A stretch of DNA of 64,000 nt, from NCBI RefSeq assembly GCF_030019515.1, contig NZ_JASEEQ010000002.1:248001-312000 (forward strand), read 5' to 3'. This document shows, one piece after another, positions 8,062 through 17,937 of this stretch. The stretch comes from Nocardioides sp. GTDB lineage: Bacteria; Actinomycetota; Actinomycetes; Propionibacteriales; Nocardioidaceae. Under the pieces are notes generated by a model. The model made no database searches and had not been told where the DNA came from. It saw only the letters and a list, made by a program, of their open reading frames with translations. Each line of letters opens with the position of its first letter. The stretch's first letter is position 1. Made by a program: the position numbers and the translations under genes.

Positions 8062-8511
8062 TCAGGAGCGCCCGGCGCCCTCCGGTGCGGAGCGGGTGAA
8101 GGCCCGGGTGTCCGGGTGCCACAGCAGGACGGCCGCGGTCAGGTCCAGCGACAGGCCGACCACCGAGAGCGCCAGGAACAGCATCGGGGGGTCGGCGCGC
8201 AGGCTCGCGAGCGTGGCGATGGCCATCAGCACGACCAGCGCGCTGAGCAGCACCCGGGCCCAGTTGTGGCCCTGTTGGAGGAACTGGAGCAGCACGATCA
8301 CCAGCACCCCGACCACCACGAACATCGTGATGGCCACCGGCGCGAACGCCGGCGGCTCCACCGAGCCCAGGTCGGTCCGGCCGGCGGCCCAGGCGTCGTC
8401 GAGCTCGTCGCCGAACACCAGCGTCAGCAACGCGGTCACGCCACTCGTCACGACCACGGCCACCAGCACCCAGATGGCGCCGCTCACCGCTACCGGCCGC
8501 TGCTGACTCAT
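8062..8511 (-). CDS. Four-helix membrane protein of unknown function
   Basis: A 149-residue protein with four predicted membrane helices, at about residues 10-32, 58-80, 85-105 and 108-130, and short polar ends. No family is recognised. It points the same way as the HEPN gene but is separated from it by 174 bases holding the LexA-controlled promoter, so the two are probably separate transcripts. The upstream neighbour (YbaK-like) is divergent. Confidence 0.75.
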   Translation of the reverse strand: MSQQRPVAVSGAIWVLVAVVVTSGVTALLTLVFGDELDDAWAAGRTDLGSVEPPAFAPVAITMFVVVGVLVIVLLQFLQQGHNWARVLLSALVVLMAIATLASLRADPPMLFLALSVVGLSLDLTAAVLLWHPDTRAFTRSAPEGAGRS

Positions 8512-8566
8512 CCGCGCTCCTCTCCCCTGCTCGGGTCCCTGCTCGAAACGTCCGCCCCGGAGACTC

Positions 8567-8572
8567 TAGGGT
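8567..8572 (+). promoter_or_regulatory. Leaderless -10 box of the YbaK-like gene
   Basis: TAGGGT ends 8 bases before the ATG at 8581, so transcription would begin at or next to the start codon. No ribosome-binding site is present. Confidence 0.6.
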
Positions 8573-8580
8573 CTCGCAGT

Positions 8581-9054
8581 ATGACCACCGAGCACCCGAC
8601 GATCACGCGGTTCCGTGACGACCACCGGCGCCGAGGTGGTACCGGCCAGGTCGTCATCCTGCCCGACTCCGTGCACACGGCCGCACTGGCCGCCGCGGCG
8701 CTCGGCTGCGAGGTCGGTGCGATCGCCAACAGCCTGCTCTTCGACGCCGACGGCTCGCCGGTGCTCATCCTGACCTCGGGCGCCCACCGCGTCGACACCA
8801 CCAAGGTGGCCGCCGCACTGGGGGTGACCGCCCTCAGGCGCGCGACGCCGGAGTTCGTGCGCGAGCACACCGGCCAGGCCATCGGCGGGGTCTCCCCGAT
8901 CGGGCACCCCGCGGAGGTGCCGACGTACCTGGACTCGTGGCTGCGCCGCTACGAGGTCGTGTGGGCGGCCGCCGGTCACCCCGCCGCGGTCTTCTCGACG
9001 ACGTACGACGAGCTCGCCGCCATGACCGGCGCGCCCACGATGGAGGTGGAGTGA
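8581..9054 (+). CDS. YbaK/EbsC-type aminoacyl-tRNA deacylase
   Basis: A 157-residue stand-alone editing-domain protein of the YbaK/ProX superfamily, which hydrolyses mischarged tRNA (for example Cys-tRNAPro). The segment SGAHRVDTTKVAAALG near residues 80-95 carries the conserved lysine region, and GGVSPIGH near 102-109 is the typical loop. Length matches the family. The ATG is probably leaderless, with TAGGGT just upstream. The stop overlaps the ATG of the ArsC-like gene (TGATG at 9052-9056), so the two are translationally coupled. The tRNA specificity is not predictable. Confidence 0.88.
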   Translation: MTTEHPTITRFRDDHRRRGGTGQVVILPDSVHTAALAAAALGCEVGAIANSLLFDADGSPVLILTSGAHRVDTTKVAAALGVTALRRATPEFVREHTGQAIGGVSPIGHPAEVPTYLDSWLRRYEVVWAAAGHPAAVFSTTYDELAAMTGAPTMEVE

Positions 9055-9410
9055 TGGAGATCTGGCTCAACCCGGACTGCTCGAAGTGCCGCACGGCCGT
9101 CGCCGAGCTGGACGCCGCCGGGGTGGAGTACACCGTCCGGCGCTACCTCGACGAGCCGCCGACCGCGGCCGAGCTCGGCGAGGTCGTCGCCCGGCTGGGA
9201 CTGGAGCCCTGGGACATCGCCCGGGCGAAGGAGGCCCGCGAGGAGGGCATCGACCTGCCCCGGGACGCTGCCCTCCGCGACGACTGGCTCGCGGCGCTGG
9301 CCGCCCACCCCCGGGTGATCCAGCGGCCGATCATCACCGCCGCCGACGGCACCACCGTCGTCGGCCGTGACGAGGACGCCCTGCGGGTGGTGCTCGACGC
9401 CGAGGCCTGA
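9054..9410 (+). CDS. ArsC/Spx-family thioredoxin-fold protein
   Basis: A 118-residue ArsC/YffB-like protein with the redox motif CSKC (C9, C12), ArsC-type RRYLDEPP near residues 30-37 and RPII near 89-92 followed by a GRDED segment. Family members are glutaredoxin-coupled arsenate reductases or Spx-like regulators. The CxxC and the lack of an ars operon favour a general thiol-disulfide role. It is coupled to the YbaK-like gene by a one-base TGATG overlap. Confidence 0.85.
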   Translation: MEIWLNPDCSKCRTAVAELDAAGVEYTVRRYLDEPPTAAELGEVVARLGLEPWDIARAKEAREEGIDLPRDAALRDDWLAALAAHPRVIQRPIITAADGTTVVGRDEDALRVVLDAEA

Positions 9411-9422
9411 GCCTCGGGGCCC

Positions 9423-9428
9423 TAGGGT
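9423..9428 (+). promoter_or_regulatory. Leaderless -10 box of the FAD oxidoreductase gene
   Basis: TAGGGT is followed by exactly 7 bases and the ATG at 9436, the classic actinobacterial leaderless arrangement. It lies only 13 bases after the preceding stop, so the gene has its own promoter despite the short gap. Confidence 0.65.
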
Positions 9429-9435
9429 TCCCCTC

Positions 9436-10734
9436 ATGGCGCGGGTCGTGGTGGTGGGCGGCGGCTTCGGCGGTCTCGCCGCGGCCGTGCGGCTGGCCAA
9501 GCTCGGTCACGAGGTGACCCTGGTCGAACGGTCGGCGCAGCTGGGCGGTGCGTTGTCGGAGGTCAGCGCCGACGGGTTCACCTGGGACGCGGGCCCGACG
9601 TACACACTGCTGCCCGCGGTGGTCCGCGACCTGTTCCGCAAGTCCGGCCGGCCGGTCGAGCGCGAGCTGGAGCTGGTGCCGCTCGACCTGGTGCGCGAGC
9701 ACCGGTTCGAGGACGGCACGTCGGTGCGGGTCCCGTCCGGCCGGGCGGCCCAGCTGCGCGCGTTCGACGATCTGGGGGCCGGGCTCGGCCAGCGCTGGGT
9801 CGACCACGTGGCGTCGTACGCCGACGCCTGGGACGTGCTGCGCCGCGGCTACCTCGAGAGCCCGTGGCGACCCGACGACCTGCCGCGCGAGCTCGCGGCC
9901 CTGCTGGACAGCCGCGAGACGCTGGCCCGGCGGCTCAAGCGCACCTTCAAGGACGAGCGGCTGCGGATGGTCGCCGGGCACCCGCTCGTGGCCGAGGGCC
10001 ACGACCTGCGCAACGTGCCCGCCTGGCTGGGCGTGAGCGCCTACGTCGAGCAGCGCTTCGGCGCGTGGACCGTCGAGGGCGGCATGGCCCGGCTCGGCGC
10101 GGCGCTCGCCGACCGGCTGGCCACTCGGGGGGTCACCACGCTGACCGCGACGGAGGCCGTGGACGTCGTGGTCCGCGGCGGGCGGGCGGTCGCCGTCAGC
10201 ACCGCCGCCGGGGACCTGGACGCCGACGTCGTGGTGTGCGCCGTCGACCCGCGCCGGCTGCCCGCGCTCGCGCCGTACGTCGTCCGCACCATGCCCGCGA
10301 TCCCGCCGGTCGCGGTGCACGTCGGGCTCGACGCGACGCCGGCCGACCTGCCCCACGAGCTGGTGCTGCACGGCGACCCGACGCTCGTGGTGCGCACCGG
10401 CGGCAGCGCGCCCGACGGCGGTGCCGCGCTCACCGTGCACGGCCGCGGCCGGCTCTCGGAGGACGTGCTCCGCGCGCTGGCCCGGCACCGGATCGACCTG
10501 CGCCCGCACGTGGTCGCCCGGGTCGACCGCAGCCCGCGCGACCAGGTCGAGCGGTGGGGCGGGTCGCCGATGGGGGTGCTGTGGCAGGGCCGGGCGACGG
10601 TCCGGCAGCGGCTCGGCCCGGGCACGCCGGTGCCGGGGGTGTACGCCGCGGGGGCGCACGCCACCCCGGGTGCCGGGATGCCCTTCGTGGGGCTCTCCGC
10701 GGCGCTGGTGGCGGCCGAGGTCGGGCCGGCCTGA
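9436..10734 (+). CDS. FAD-dependent oxidoreductase, phytoene-desaturase-like
   Basis: A 432-residue flavoprotein with an N-terminal dinucleotide-binding motif GGGFGGL (8-14), the acidic residue of LVERS and the second motif LGGAL. The C-terminus GVYAAGAHATPGAGMPFVGLSA is the carotenoid desaturase/amine oxidase FAD closing motif. The order matches CrtI-like desaturases, but no other carotenoid gene is adjacent, although a polyprenyl diphosphate synthase lies about 1 kb away. A role in isoprenoid or quinone metabolism is possible, not shown. Confidence 0.88.
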   Translation: MARVVVVGGGFGGLAAAVRLAKLGHEVTLVERSAQLGGALSEVSADGFTWDAGPTYTLLPAVVRDLFRKSGRPVERELELVPLDLVREHRFEDGTSVRVPSGRAAQLRAFDDLGAGLGQRWVDHVASYADAWDVLRRGYLESPWRPDDLPRELAALLDSRETLARRLKRTFKDERLRMVAGHPLVAEGHDLRNVPAWLGVSAYVEQRFGAWTVEGGMARLGAALADRLATRGVTTLTATEAVDVVVRGGRAVAVSTAAGDLDADVVVCAVDPRRLPALAPYVVRTMPAIPPVAVHVGLDATPADLPHELVLHGDPTLVVRTGGSAPDGGAALTVHGRGRLSEDVLRALARHRIDLRPHVVARVDRSPRDQVERWGGSPMGVLWQGRATVRQRLGPGTPVPGVYAAGAHATPGAGMPFVGLSAALVAAEVGPA

Positions 10735-10769
10735 CCCGGCTCCGGGGCGGCCGGGGGCCCGACCCTGGA

Positions 10770-11660
10770 TCACACCGGCAGGTTGAGGGCGGCGAAGATC
10801 TCGCGCGTCGCCTTGGAGCGGTTGAGCGTGTAGAAGTGCAGACCGGGTGCGCCGCCGGCGAGCAGCTCGTCGCAGAGCTCGGCGGCGATCGCGATGCCCT
10901 CGGCGCGCATCGCCGCCGCGTCACCGTCGTGGGCGCCGATCCGGCGCACCACCTCGGCCGGCACGTCGGTGCCGATCAGCTCGCCCTGGCGCCGGATGCT
11001 GGCGAGGTTCAGGATCGGCATGATGCCGGGCAGGATCGGCAGGTCGACGCCACGGTCGCGGACCCGCTCGACGAGCGCGAAGTAGTCCGCGGCGCGGAAG
11101 AACATCTGGGTGACCGCGAACTCCGCACCGGCCCGGGCCTTCGCGACGAGCACGTCGGCGTCGTGGTCGAGCGACGCCGCCGAGGGGTGGCCCTCGGGGA
11201 ACGCCGCCACGCCGACGCTGAACTCGCCGCGGCTGCGGACCAGCCGCACCAGCTCCTCGGCGTACGTCAGGCCCCCGTCGGTGGGGGTCCACTCGGCCCG
11301 CGGCCCCTCGGCCGGGTCGCCGCGCAGCGCCATCACGTTGCCGATGCCGGCCCCGGCGTAGGCGTCCAGGATCGCCTCGAGCTCACCGCGGGTGTGCCCC
11401 ACGCAGGTCAGGTGGGCCATCGGGGTCAGTGAGGTCTCCGCGGCGATCCGCCCGGTGATGCGCACCGTGGAGTCGCGGGTGGACCCGCCCGCGCCGTACG
11501 TCACCGAGACGAACGTGGGCCGGAACGGCTCGAGCTCGCGGATCGACTGCCAGAGCTGGTCCTCCCCCGCCGCGTCGTGTGGCGGGAAGAACTCGAACGA
11601 GAAGGACCGCTCGCCCTCGCGGACGAGGTCGCCGATCCGCCGGGTCCGCTGGTTCGCCAT
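10770..11660 (-). CDS. metF: Methylenetetrahydrofolate reductase
   Basis: MetF reduces 5,10-methylene-THF to 5-methyl-THF for methionine synthesis. The 296-residue TIM-barrel protein has the typical FSFEFFPP start (residues 20-27), SVTYGAGGS (51-59), HLTCVGH (about 82-88), an ALRGDP motif and FAVTQMFF near the middle, all matching the FAD-binding barrel. The start at 11660 lies 7 bases after a TAGGAT -10 box, so the mRNA is probably leaderless. It is divergent from the polyprenyl synthase gene with 64 bases between start codons. Confidence 0.95.
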   Translation of the reverse strand: MANQRTRRIGDLVREGERSFSFEFFPPHDAAGEDQLWQSIRELEPFRPTFVSVTYGAGGSTRDSTVRITGRIAAETSLTPMAHLTCVGHTRGELEAILDAYAGAGIGNVMALRGDPAEGPRAEWTPTDGGLTYAEELVRLVRSRGEFSVGVAAFPEGHPSAASLDHDADVLVAKARAGAEFAVTQMFFRAADYFALVERVRDRGVDLPILPGIMPILNLASIRRQGELIGTDVPAEVVRRIGAHDGDAAAMRAEGIAIAAELCDELLAGGAPGLHFYTLNRSKATREIFAALNLPV

Positions 11661-11667
11661 GGGCGAC

Positions 11668-11673
11668 ATCCTA
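11668..11673 (-). promoter_or_regulatory. Leaderless -10 box of metF
   Basis: Minus-strand TAGGAT followed by 7 bases and the metF ATG. It faces the idsA -10 box at 11712-11717, giving a very compact divergent promoter pair. Confidence 0.65.
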
Positions 11674-11711
11674 GGTTCGGGACCGGCCGCTGCCCGGTGG
11701 CGTCCACTGGC

Positions 11712-11717
11712 TAGTCT
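11712..11717 (+). promoter_or_regulatory. Leaderless -10 box of the polyprenyl synthase gene
   Basis: TAGTCT followed by exactly 7 bases and the GTG at 11725; no ribosome-binding site. Confidence 0.6.
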
Positions 11718-11724
11718 CGGGGCC

Positions 11725-12801
11725 GTGAGGGCGAGCGAGAGCGACTGGGACAGCGCGTCCTTCCGGGACCGCATCCAGACCGCGGTCGACGCCTTCGTCG
11801 ACGAGCAGGCCGCCACGCTCGGCCCACTGGGCAGCGACGCCGCGCGGCTGGTGCGCGAGGCGCATACGTCGGTCTCGGGCGGGAAGCGCTTCCGGGCGGC
11901 GTTCTGCTACTGGGGCCACCGGGCGGTCGCCGCCGACGTGCCCGACGAGAACGCGCTGGTGCGCGCCTGCGCCGCCCTGGAGCTGCTGCACGCGAGCGCG
12001 CTGGTCCACGACGACCTGATGGACGCCTCGGACACCCGCCGGGGCCACCCGGCCACGCATCGGCTCTTCGAGAGCGAGCACCGCACGGCCGGCTGGCGCG
12101 GCGACCCGGAGCAGTACGGCGCGGCCGCGGCGATCCTGCTCGGCGACCTGCTGCTGAGCTGGGCCGACGAGCTGCTGCGCCGCTGCGGCCTGCCGATCAC
12201 GCAGGTCGCTCCCGCCCTGGAGGTCTTCGACCGCTGCCGTACCGAGGTGATCGCCGGGCAGTTCCTCGACGTGTCGGTGCAGGCCCGCGGTCGCGCCGAC
12301 GTGGAGACCGCGATGACGGTGCTGCGCTACAAGTCCGCGAAGTACTCCATCGAGCGCCCGCTGCACATCGGCGCCGCGCTCGCCGGCGCGAGTCCCGACA
12401 CGATGGCCGAGCTGTCGGCGTTCGGGCTGCCGCTGGGCGAGGCCTTCCAGCTCCGCGACGACCTGCTCGGCGTGTTCGGCGACCCGGACGCCACCGGCAA
12501 GCCGGCCGGCGACGACCTCATCGAGGGCAAGCGCACGGTGCTGGTCGCGCTCGCGCTCGACGCCGCACCCCCGGCCGACGCCGCGCTCCTCGACCGCTCG
12601 CTGGGCACCGCGCTCAGCGTCGAGCAGGTCTCCGAGCTGCGCGGCATCATCGCCGCCTCGGGCGCGCACGCCCAGGTCGAGTCGGTGATCACCGAGCTCG
12701 CCACGCACGCGGTCACGGCCCTCGACAAGGCCGACCTCCACGAGGACGCCCGCCGGGTGCTGCGCCAGCTGGCCTCGGCCGCCACCCAGCGCGTGGTCTG
12801 A
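11725..12801 (+). CDS. Polyprenyl (geranylgeranyl-type) diphosphate synthase
   Basis: A 358-residue all-helical trans-prenyltransferase that adds isopentenyl diphosphate to an allylic primer. The first aspartate-rich motif is DDLMD (96-100) preceded by small residues (HASALVH), which usually permits C20 or longer products. The second is DDLLG (245-249), with Gly in place of the last Asp as in IdsA-type enzymes. SGGKRFR (51-57) is the conserved IPP-binding stretch. GTG 11725 is chosen from the leaderless promoter. In M. tuberculosis the syntenic gene is idsA2 (Rv2173), from memory. A hairpin follows the stop. Confidence 0.93.
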   Translation: MRASESDWDSASFRDRIQTAVDAFVDEQAATLGPLGSDAARLVREAHTSVSGGKRFRAAFCYWGHRAVAADVPDENALVRACAALELLHASALVHDDLMDASDTRRGHPATHRLFESEHRTAGWRGDPEQYGAAAAILLGDLLLSWADELLRRCGLPITQVAPALEVFDRCRTEVIAGQFLDVSVQARGRADVETAMTVLRYKSAKYSIERPLHIGAALAGASPDTMAELSAFGLPLGEAFQLRDDLLGVFGDPDATGKPAGDDLIEGKRTVLVALALDAAPPADAALLDRSLGTALSVEQVSELRGIIAASGAHAQVESVITELATHAVTALDKADLHEDARRVLRQLASAATQRVV

Positions 12802-12805
12802 GCTC

Positions 12806-12832
12806 GGCCGGCCGGAGGCGGCTGCGCCGGCC
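12806..12832 (+). terminator. Hairpin after the polyprenyl synthase gene
   Basis: GGCCGGC (12806-12812) pairs perfectly with GCCGGCC (12826-12832) across a 13-base loop, starting 5 bases after the stop codon. No T-run. Confidence 0.5.
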
Positions 12833-12953
12833 GGGCCGGGCCGGCGGTGACCCGGCAACCCTTCGGCACCCACATCCGGTTGCCTGCACACCGCCCGCCG
12901 GCGCACGCCCGGGCCGGCCACGCCCGGCGCCAGGTAGGACGGCGTCGAGGGGG

Positions 12954-13325
12954 CTACAGCGCCATCGCCTGGGCGCGGCGCTTGGCCTCCGAGCCCCGGT
13001 TCTCGCGCAGCGCGTCGATCGGACGGCCCGGCAGGTCGTCGTCGGTGAACAGCCAGGCGATGCACTCGCGGTCGTCGTAGCGGCCGTCGTGCAGGATCGT
13101 GAGCAGCCCGGGCAGGCCCTTCACGACGAGCCCGTCCTGGAGGAAGTCGGCGGGCACCTGCTGCCCGGCGCCCGGACTGGGGACGGCTGCGGCGAGCTCG
13201 TGCTCACGGATCATCGTGCGCACCTTCGCCACCGTGACGCCGAGGCGTCGGGCGGTCTCGGCCCAGTCCAGCCACTCGGGGACGAGGGCGGCGAGGTCGG
13301 CGTCGGCGAGTCGTGGCTGGTTCAT
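12954..13325 (-). CDS. Rv2175c-family DNA-binding protein
   Basis: A 123-residue protein of the Rv2175c family, whose M. tuberculosis member is a DNA-binding substrate of the kinase PknL. The N-terminal half has a winged-helix-like stretch (WAETARRLGVTVAKVRTMIREHELAA, about residues 21-46). The C-terminal half contains GLPGLLTILHDGRYDD and LRENRGSEAKRRAQAMAL, typical of the family. It is divergent from the PknL-like kinase gene with about 120 bases between, the same arrangement as in mycobacteria, which suggests a conserved kinase-substrate pair. Confidence 0.9.
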   Translation of the reverse strand: MNQPRLADADLAALVPEWLDWAETARRLGVTVAKVRTMIREHELAAAVPSPGAGQQVPADFLQDGLVVKGLPGLLTILHDGRYDDRECIAWLFTDDDLPGRPIDALRENRGSEAKRRAQAMAL

Positions 13326-13447
13326 GGCGACCAGTCTCCCACCGTGGTCCACGCCACGCCGGAGGCGGCTCAGCACGATCCCGGGCCCCGGCGTCCGTAC
13401 GATTGAGCAACCTGGTCCTTCCCCAACAGGTGCGCAGGAGGGTCGCT

Positions 13448-15448
<2,001 letters not shown>

Positions 15449-15725
15449 CCTCTGTCCAGCAGCGGCCGGCGCGGCGGCGAGCACAGCGAGCCTCGAGACC
15501 CCGTGCCCCGCGCGAGACCGCCTGCGTCCTGCGGGTCGGCGTCGGGTCGCGGTGGCGGGAACGAGATGACGTGGTCGCCGTCGGCGTTGGTCCAGGGAGC
15601 CGTGCCTACGGGTCGGTGCCCGGCTCGCGGTCGGTGGTGGTCGACCTGCAGTGGTCACCGCCGAACCCGCACACTCGCCACCGAGCCCACCGGCGACGAC
15701 CTGCGGGACCAGCCGGTTCGCCCGA
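15449..15725. other. Junction region with REP-like fragment and degraded sequence
   Basis: No intact gene. Bases 15473-15500 (GCGAGCACAGCGAGCCTCGAGACC and flanks) resemble half of a palindromic repeat that I recall as common in Nocardioides. From about 15540 to 15660 the minus strand, read in shifting frames, gives a short stretch (DGDHVISFPPP) that may be a decayed gene remnant. This is the boundary between backbone (pknL) and the accessory operon. Confidence 0.35.
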
Positions 15726-17126
15726 TCATCGATGCCCTGAGGGCGCTGGAGGCAGCTCAGCAGGAGTTGCGCGACGGGACAGCCCGAACGCGCAGACGAG
15801 CCCGAGGACGAGGACGCCGAGGAACACGTCGATCACGTGATGGTGTTCCACGAGCACGGCTGCCCGGGTGCCGTGGAGGTCGAGGGCTCGGCCGAGGAAG
15901 GCGATGCCCGCGACGCCACCCAGGTAGCGCATGGTCGAGCTGACGCCGGCGGCCATGCCGCTACGCGCCGGGGCGATCGCGGACAGTGAGGCGGTCTGTG
16001 CCGCGGGTCCGCACATGCCGAGGCCGATGCCGAGCAGCGCGAGGGGCAGCCGGACCTGACCGGGCGCGCTGAGCTCCACCGCCCGCAGTACCACGAGTCC
16101 CGCGAGGCAGACCAGCGAGCCGGTCACCGCGAGGCTGCGCGCACCGAGGCGCTCGGTGAAGCGGCCGGCCGCCAGGGACGTGACCACCATCGCGACCATC
16201 AGCCAGATCAGCAGCTGCCCGGTCTGCCGCGCGCCGAGGTCGAAGCGCGCCTCGAGCACGAGCGGAAGCTCGAAGAGCAGTGCGTACATCACCAGGTTCT
16301 GCAGGCAGATCAGCAGCGTGCCGGCGGTGAACGCCGATGAGGCGAAGAGGTCGAACGCGACCACAGGGTCCTCGACCCTGCGCTCGTGCCGCACGAAGGC
16401 GGCCAGCGTGACTACGGCGCCCGCGAGGAACGGCAGCGCTAGGGCGCCGGTGCGCTGGGCGGCGAGCACGAGCAGCACCAGTCCCGAGGTGAGGAGGGCC
16501 GATCCGAGGCTGTCGAACCGGCCGGTTGGCCGGGCGTCACGGACCCGCTCGGTCGAGGCGATCAGGAGCGCGGCGAGCGCGAGCACCGGGACGTTCGCCA
16601 CGAACACGGCCTCCCACCCGAAGGCGTCCACCAGGATGCCGCCGACGATCGGGCCGAGGGCAGCGGCCATCGCCATGACCGCGCCGAAGGTGCCGTACGC
16701 CCGTCCCCGGCGCTCGGCGGGCAGGGAGACGCGAAGGAGGGCCAGCGTCGCGGGCACGGCGAGCGCGCCACCCATGGCCATCAGGATGCGGGCTCCGGCC
16801 AGCGTCGCCAGGTTGGTGGCGAAGAACCCCAGGATCGCGCCGGCTCCCACCGCGGCCTGTCCGGACATGAGCATCCGCCAGTGCCCGAGGCGGTCGCCGA
16901 GCTTGCCGCCGGGGCTCTGCAGGGCGATCGCCGCGATCAAGTAGGTCGCTACGAGCGCCTGGGTCACCGCCGCCGGGCCGTGGCCGACGGTTCGGGCGAT
17001 CGAGGGCACCGCGACGGCGACCATCGTCGAGTTCAGCGGCATCAGGCTCGCGGTCAGCAGGGCCCCGACCAGACCACGACCCACATTCTGCGCCGCCGGG
17101 GCCCGGTCGGACACCGGCTCAGCCAT
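15726..17126 (-). CDS. MFS transporter, DHA2 drug-exporter-like
   Basis: A 466-residue major facilitator with about 14 predicted helices. It shows the MFS motif A region GGKLGDRLGHWRML after helix 2 and motif C-like GPIVGGILVDAFGW after helix 5. The length and helix number fit the DHA2 (drug:H+ antiporter) family. Its start overlaps the stop of the ATP-binding subunit gene by 8 bases, making it the last gene of a three-gene operon. It could export the product of the adjacent split phosphotransferase or a toxic substrate. The specificity is unknown. Confidence 0.9.
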   Translation of the reverse strand: MAEPVSDRAPAAQNVGRGLVGALLTASLMPLNSTMVAVAVPSIARTVGHGPAAVTQALVATYLIAAIALQSPGGKLGDRLGHWRMLMSGQAAVGAGAILGFFATNLATLAGARILMAMGGALAVPATLALLRVSLPAERRGRAYGTFGAVMAMAAALGPIVGGILVDAFGWEAVFVANVPVLALAALLIASTERVRDARPTGRFDSLGSALLTSGLVLLVLAAQRTGALALPFLAGAVVTLAAFVRHERRVEDPVVAFDLFASSAFTAGTLLICLQNLVMYALLFELPLVLEARFDLGARQTGQLLIWLMVAMVVTSLAAGRFTERLGARSLAVTGSLVCLAGLVVLRAVELSAPGQVRLPLALLGIGLGMCGPAAQTASLSAIAPARSGMAAGVSSTMRYLGGVAGIAFLGRALDLHGTRAAVLVEHHHVIDVFLGVLVLGLVCAFGLSRRATPAELPPAPSGHR

Positions 17127-17937
17127 AGGTGATCGGCCGGCGCTGGAGCAGGTGCAGTCGATCGTCGGCGAAGGCGAACTCGATGTCGTGCTCGGTGCTG
17201 CCGAAGACCCGGTCGCAGTGGGCCGCCAGCTGGTGCAGGTGCAGGAGCTGCTCCTCCGCGAGGCACCAGGCCTCGACCAGGTCCGTCGTGACCTGCATCT
17301 CGGCGACCGACCCGTCGGCCTGCAACCGCAGTGCCACGTCCTTCTCGCCGGCCCAGCGGCCGAGAAGGCGACCGTCCTCCGGTGCGAGCCGGTACTGGTC
17401 CGGGCTCACCAGGCCACTGACCACGGTCTCGCCCAGACCCCAGCTCGCCTCGATCACCCGCTCGCTCGCCCCGGTGACGGGGTTCTTCGTGAACAGCACA
17501 CCGGCTACCTCGGAGGCGATCATCGGCTGCAGGACGACTGCCATCCGCGGCGCCGGGTCGAGCCCGTGCTGGCGACGGTAGGCAGCGGCGGCCTCGTCGA
17601 GGCCTGAGTCGTGCACCTGGTGGATGGCATGCAGCAGCGACTCGACACCGACGACGCCCAGGAGGGTCAGGTGGGTGCCGGCGAACGATGCCTCGGCGGA
17701 GTCCTCGCCGATCGCGCTCGACCGGACGGCCCACGGGCCCGACTCCTCGAGCGTGTCCAGCCAGGCGAGCGCGCGACGGTCACCGGCAACCATGGCGCGC
17801 ACCGCGGTCCAGTCGAGCGCGACGCCGTTCGGGACGGGAAGCCCGGCACCGAGCGCGGCCGCCAGCTGGGCGGCCTTGCCCCCGAAGGCCCTCGCGTCGG
17901 TGGCGGCCGTGAGCGGGGTGAGCGTGGTGGCGGTCAC
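17119..17937 (-). CDS. PEP/pyruvate-binding (PPDK_N) ATP-binding subunit of a split phosphotransferase
   Basis: A 272-residue protein consisting only of the ATP-binding domain of PEP synthase/pyruvate phosphate dikinase/rifampicin phosphotransferase enzymes. It has FGGKAAQLAAAL near residues 18-29, AVRSSAIGEDS near 69-79, SFAGTHLTLL, VLQPMIASEVAGVLFTKNP and ASWGLGETVVSG, and ends with LLQRRPIT, the natural end of that domain. No His or PEP domain is present; the partner His domain is in the upstream gene. GTG 17937 overlaps the upstream stop by 4 bases (GTGA), so the subunits are translationally coupled. This split resembles phenylphosphate synthase. Confidence 0.88.
   Translation of the reverse strand: MTATTLTPLTAATDARAFGGKAAQLAAALGAGLPVPNGVALDWTAVRAMVAGDRRALAWLDTLEESGPWAVRSSAIGEDSAEASFAGTHLTLLGVVGVESLLHAIHQVHDSGLDEAAAAYRRQHGLDPAPRMAVVLQPMIASEVAGVLFTKNPVTGASERVIEASWGLGETVVSGLVSPDQYRLAPEDGRLLGRWAGEKDVALRLQADGSVAEMQVTTDLVEAWCLAEEQLLHLHQLAAHCDRVFGSTEHDIEFAFADDRLHLLQRRPITYG

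Noticed and set aside
15503..15943. Plus-strand open frame across the junction and the end of the MFS gene
   Set aside because: Composition is Arg-rich and repetitive, no homology is recognisable, and it runs through the well-supported MFS gene on the other strand.
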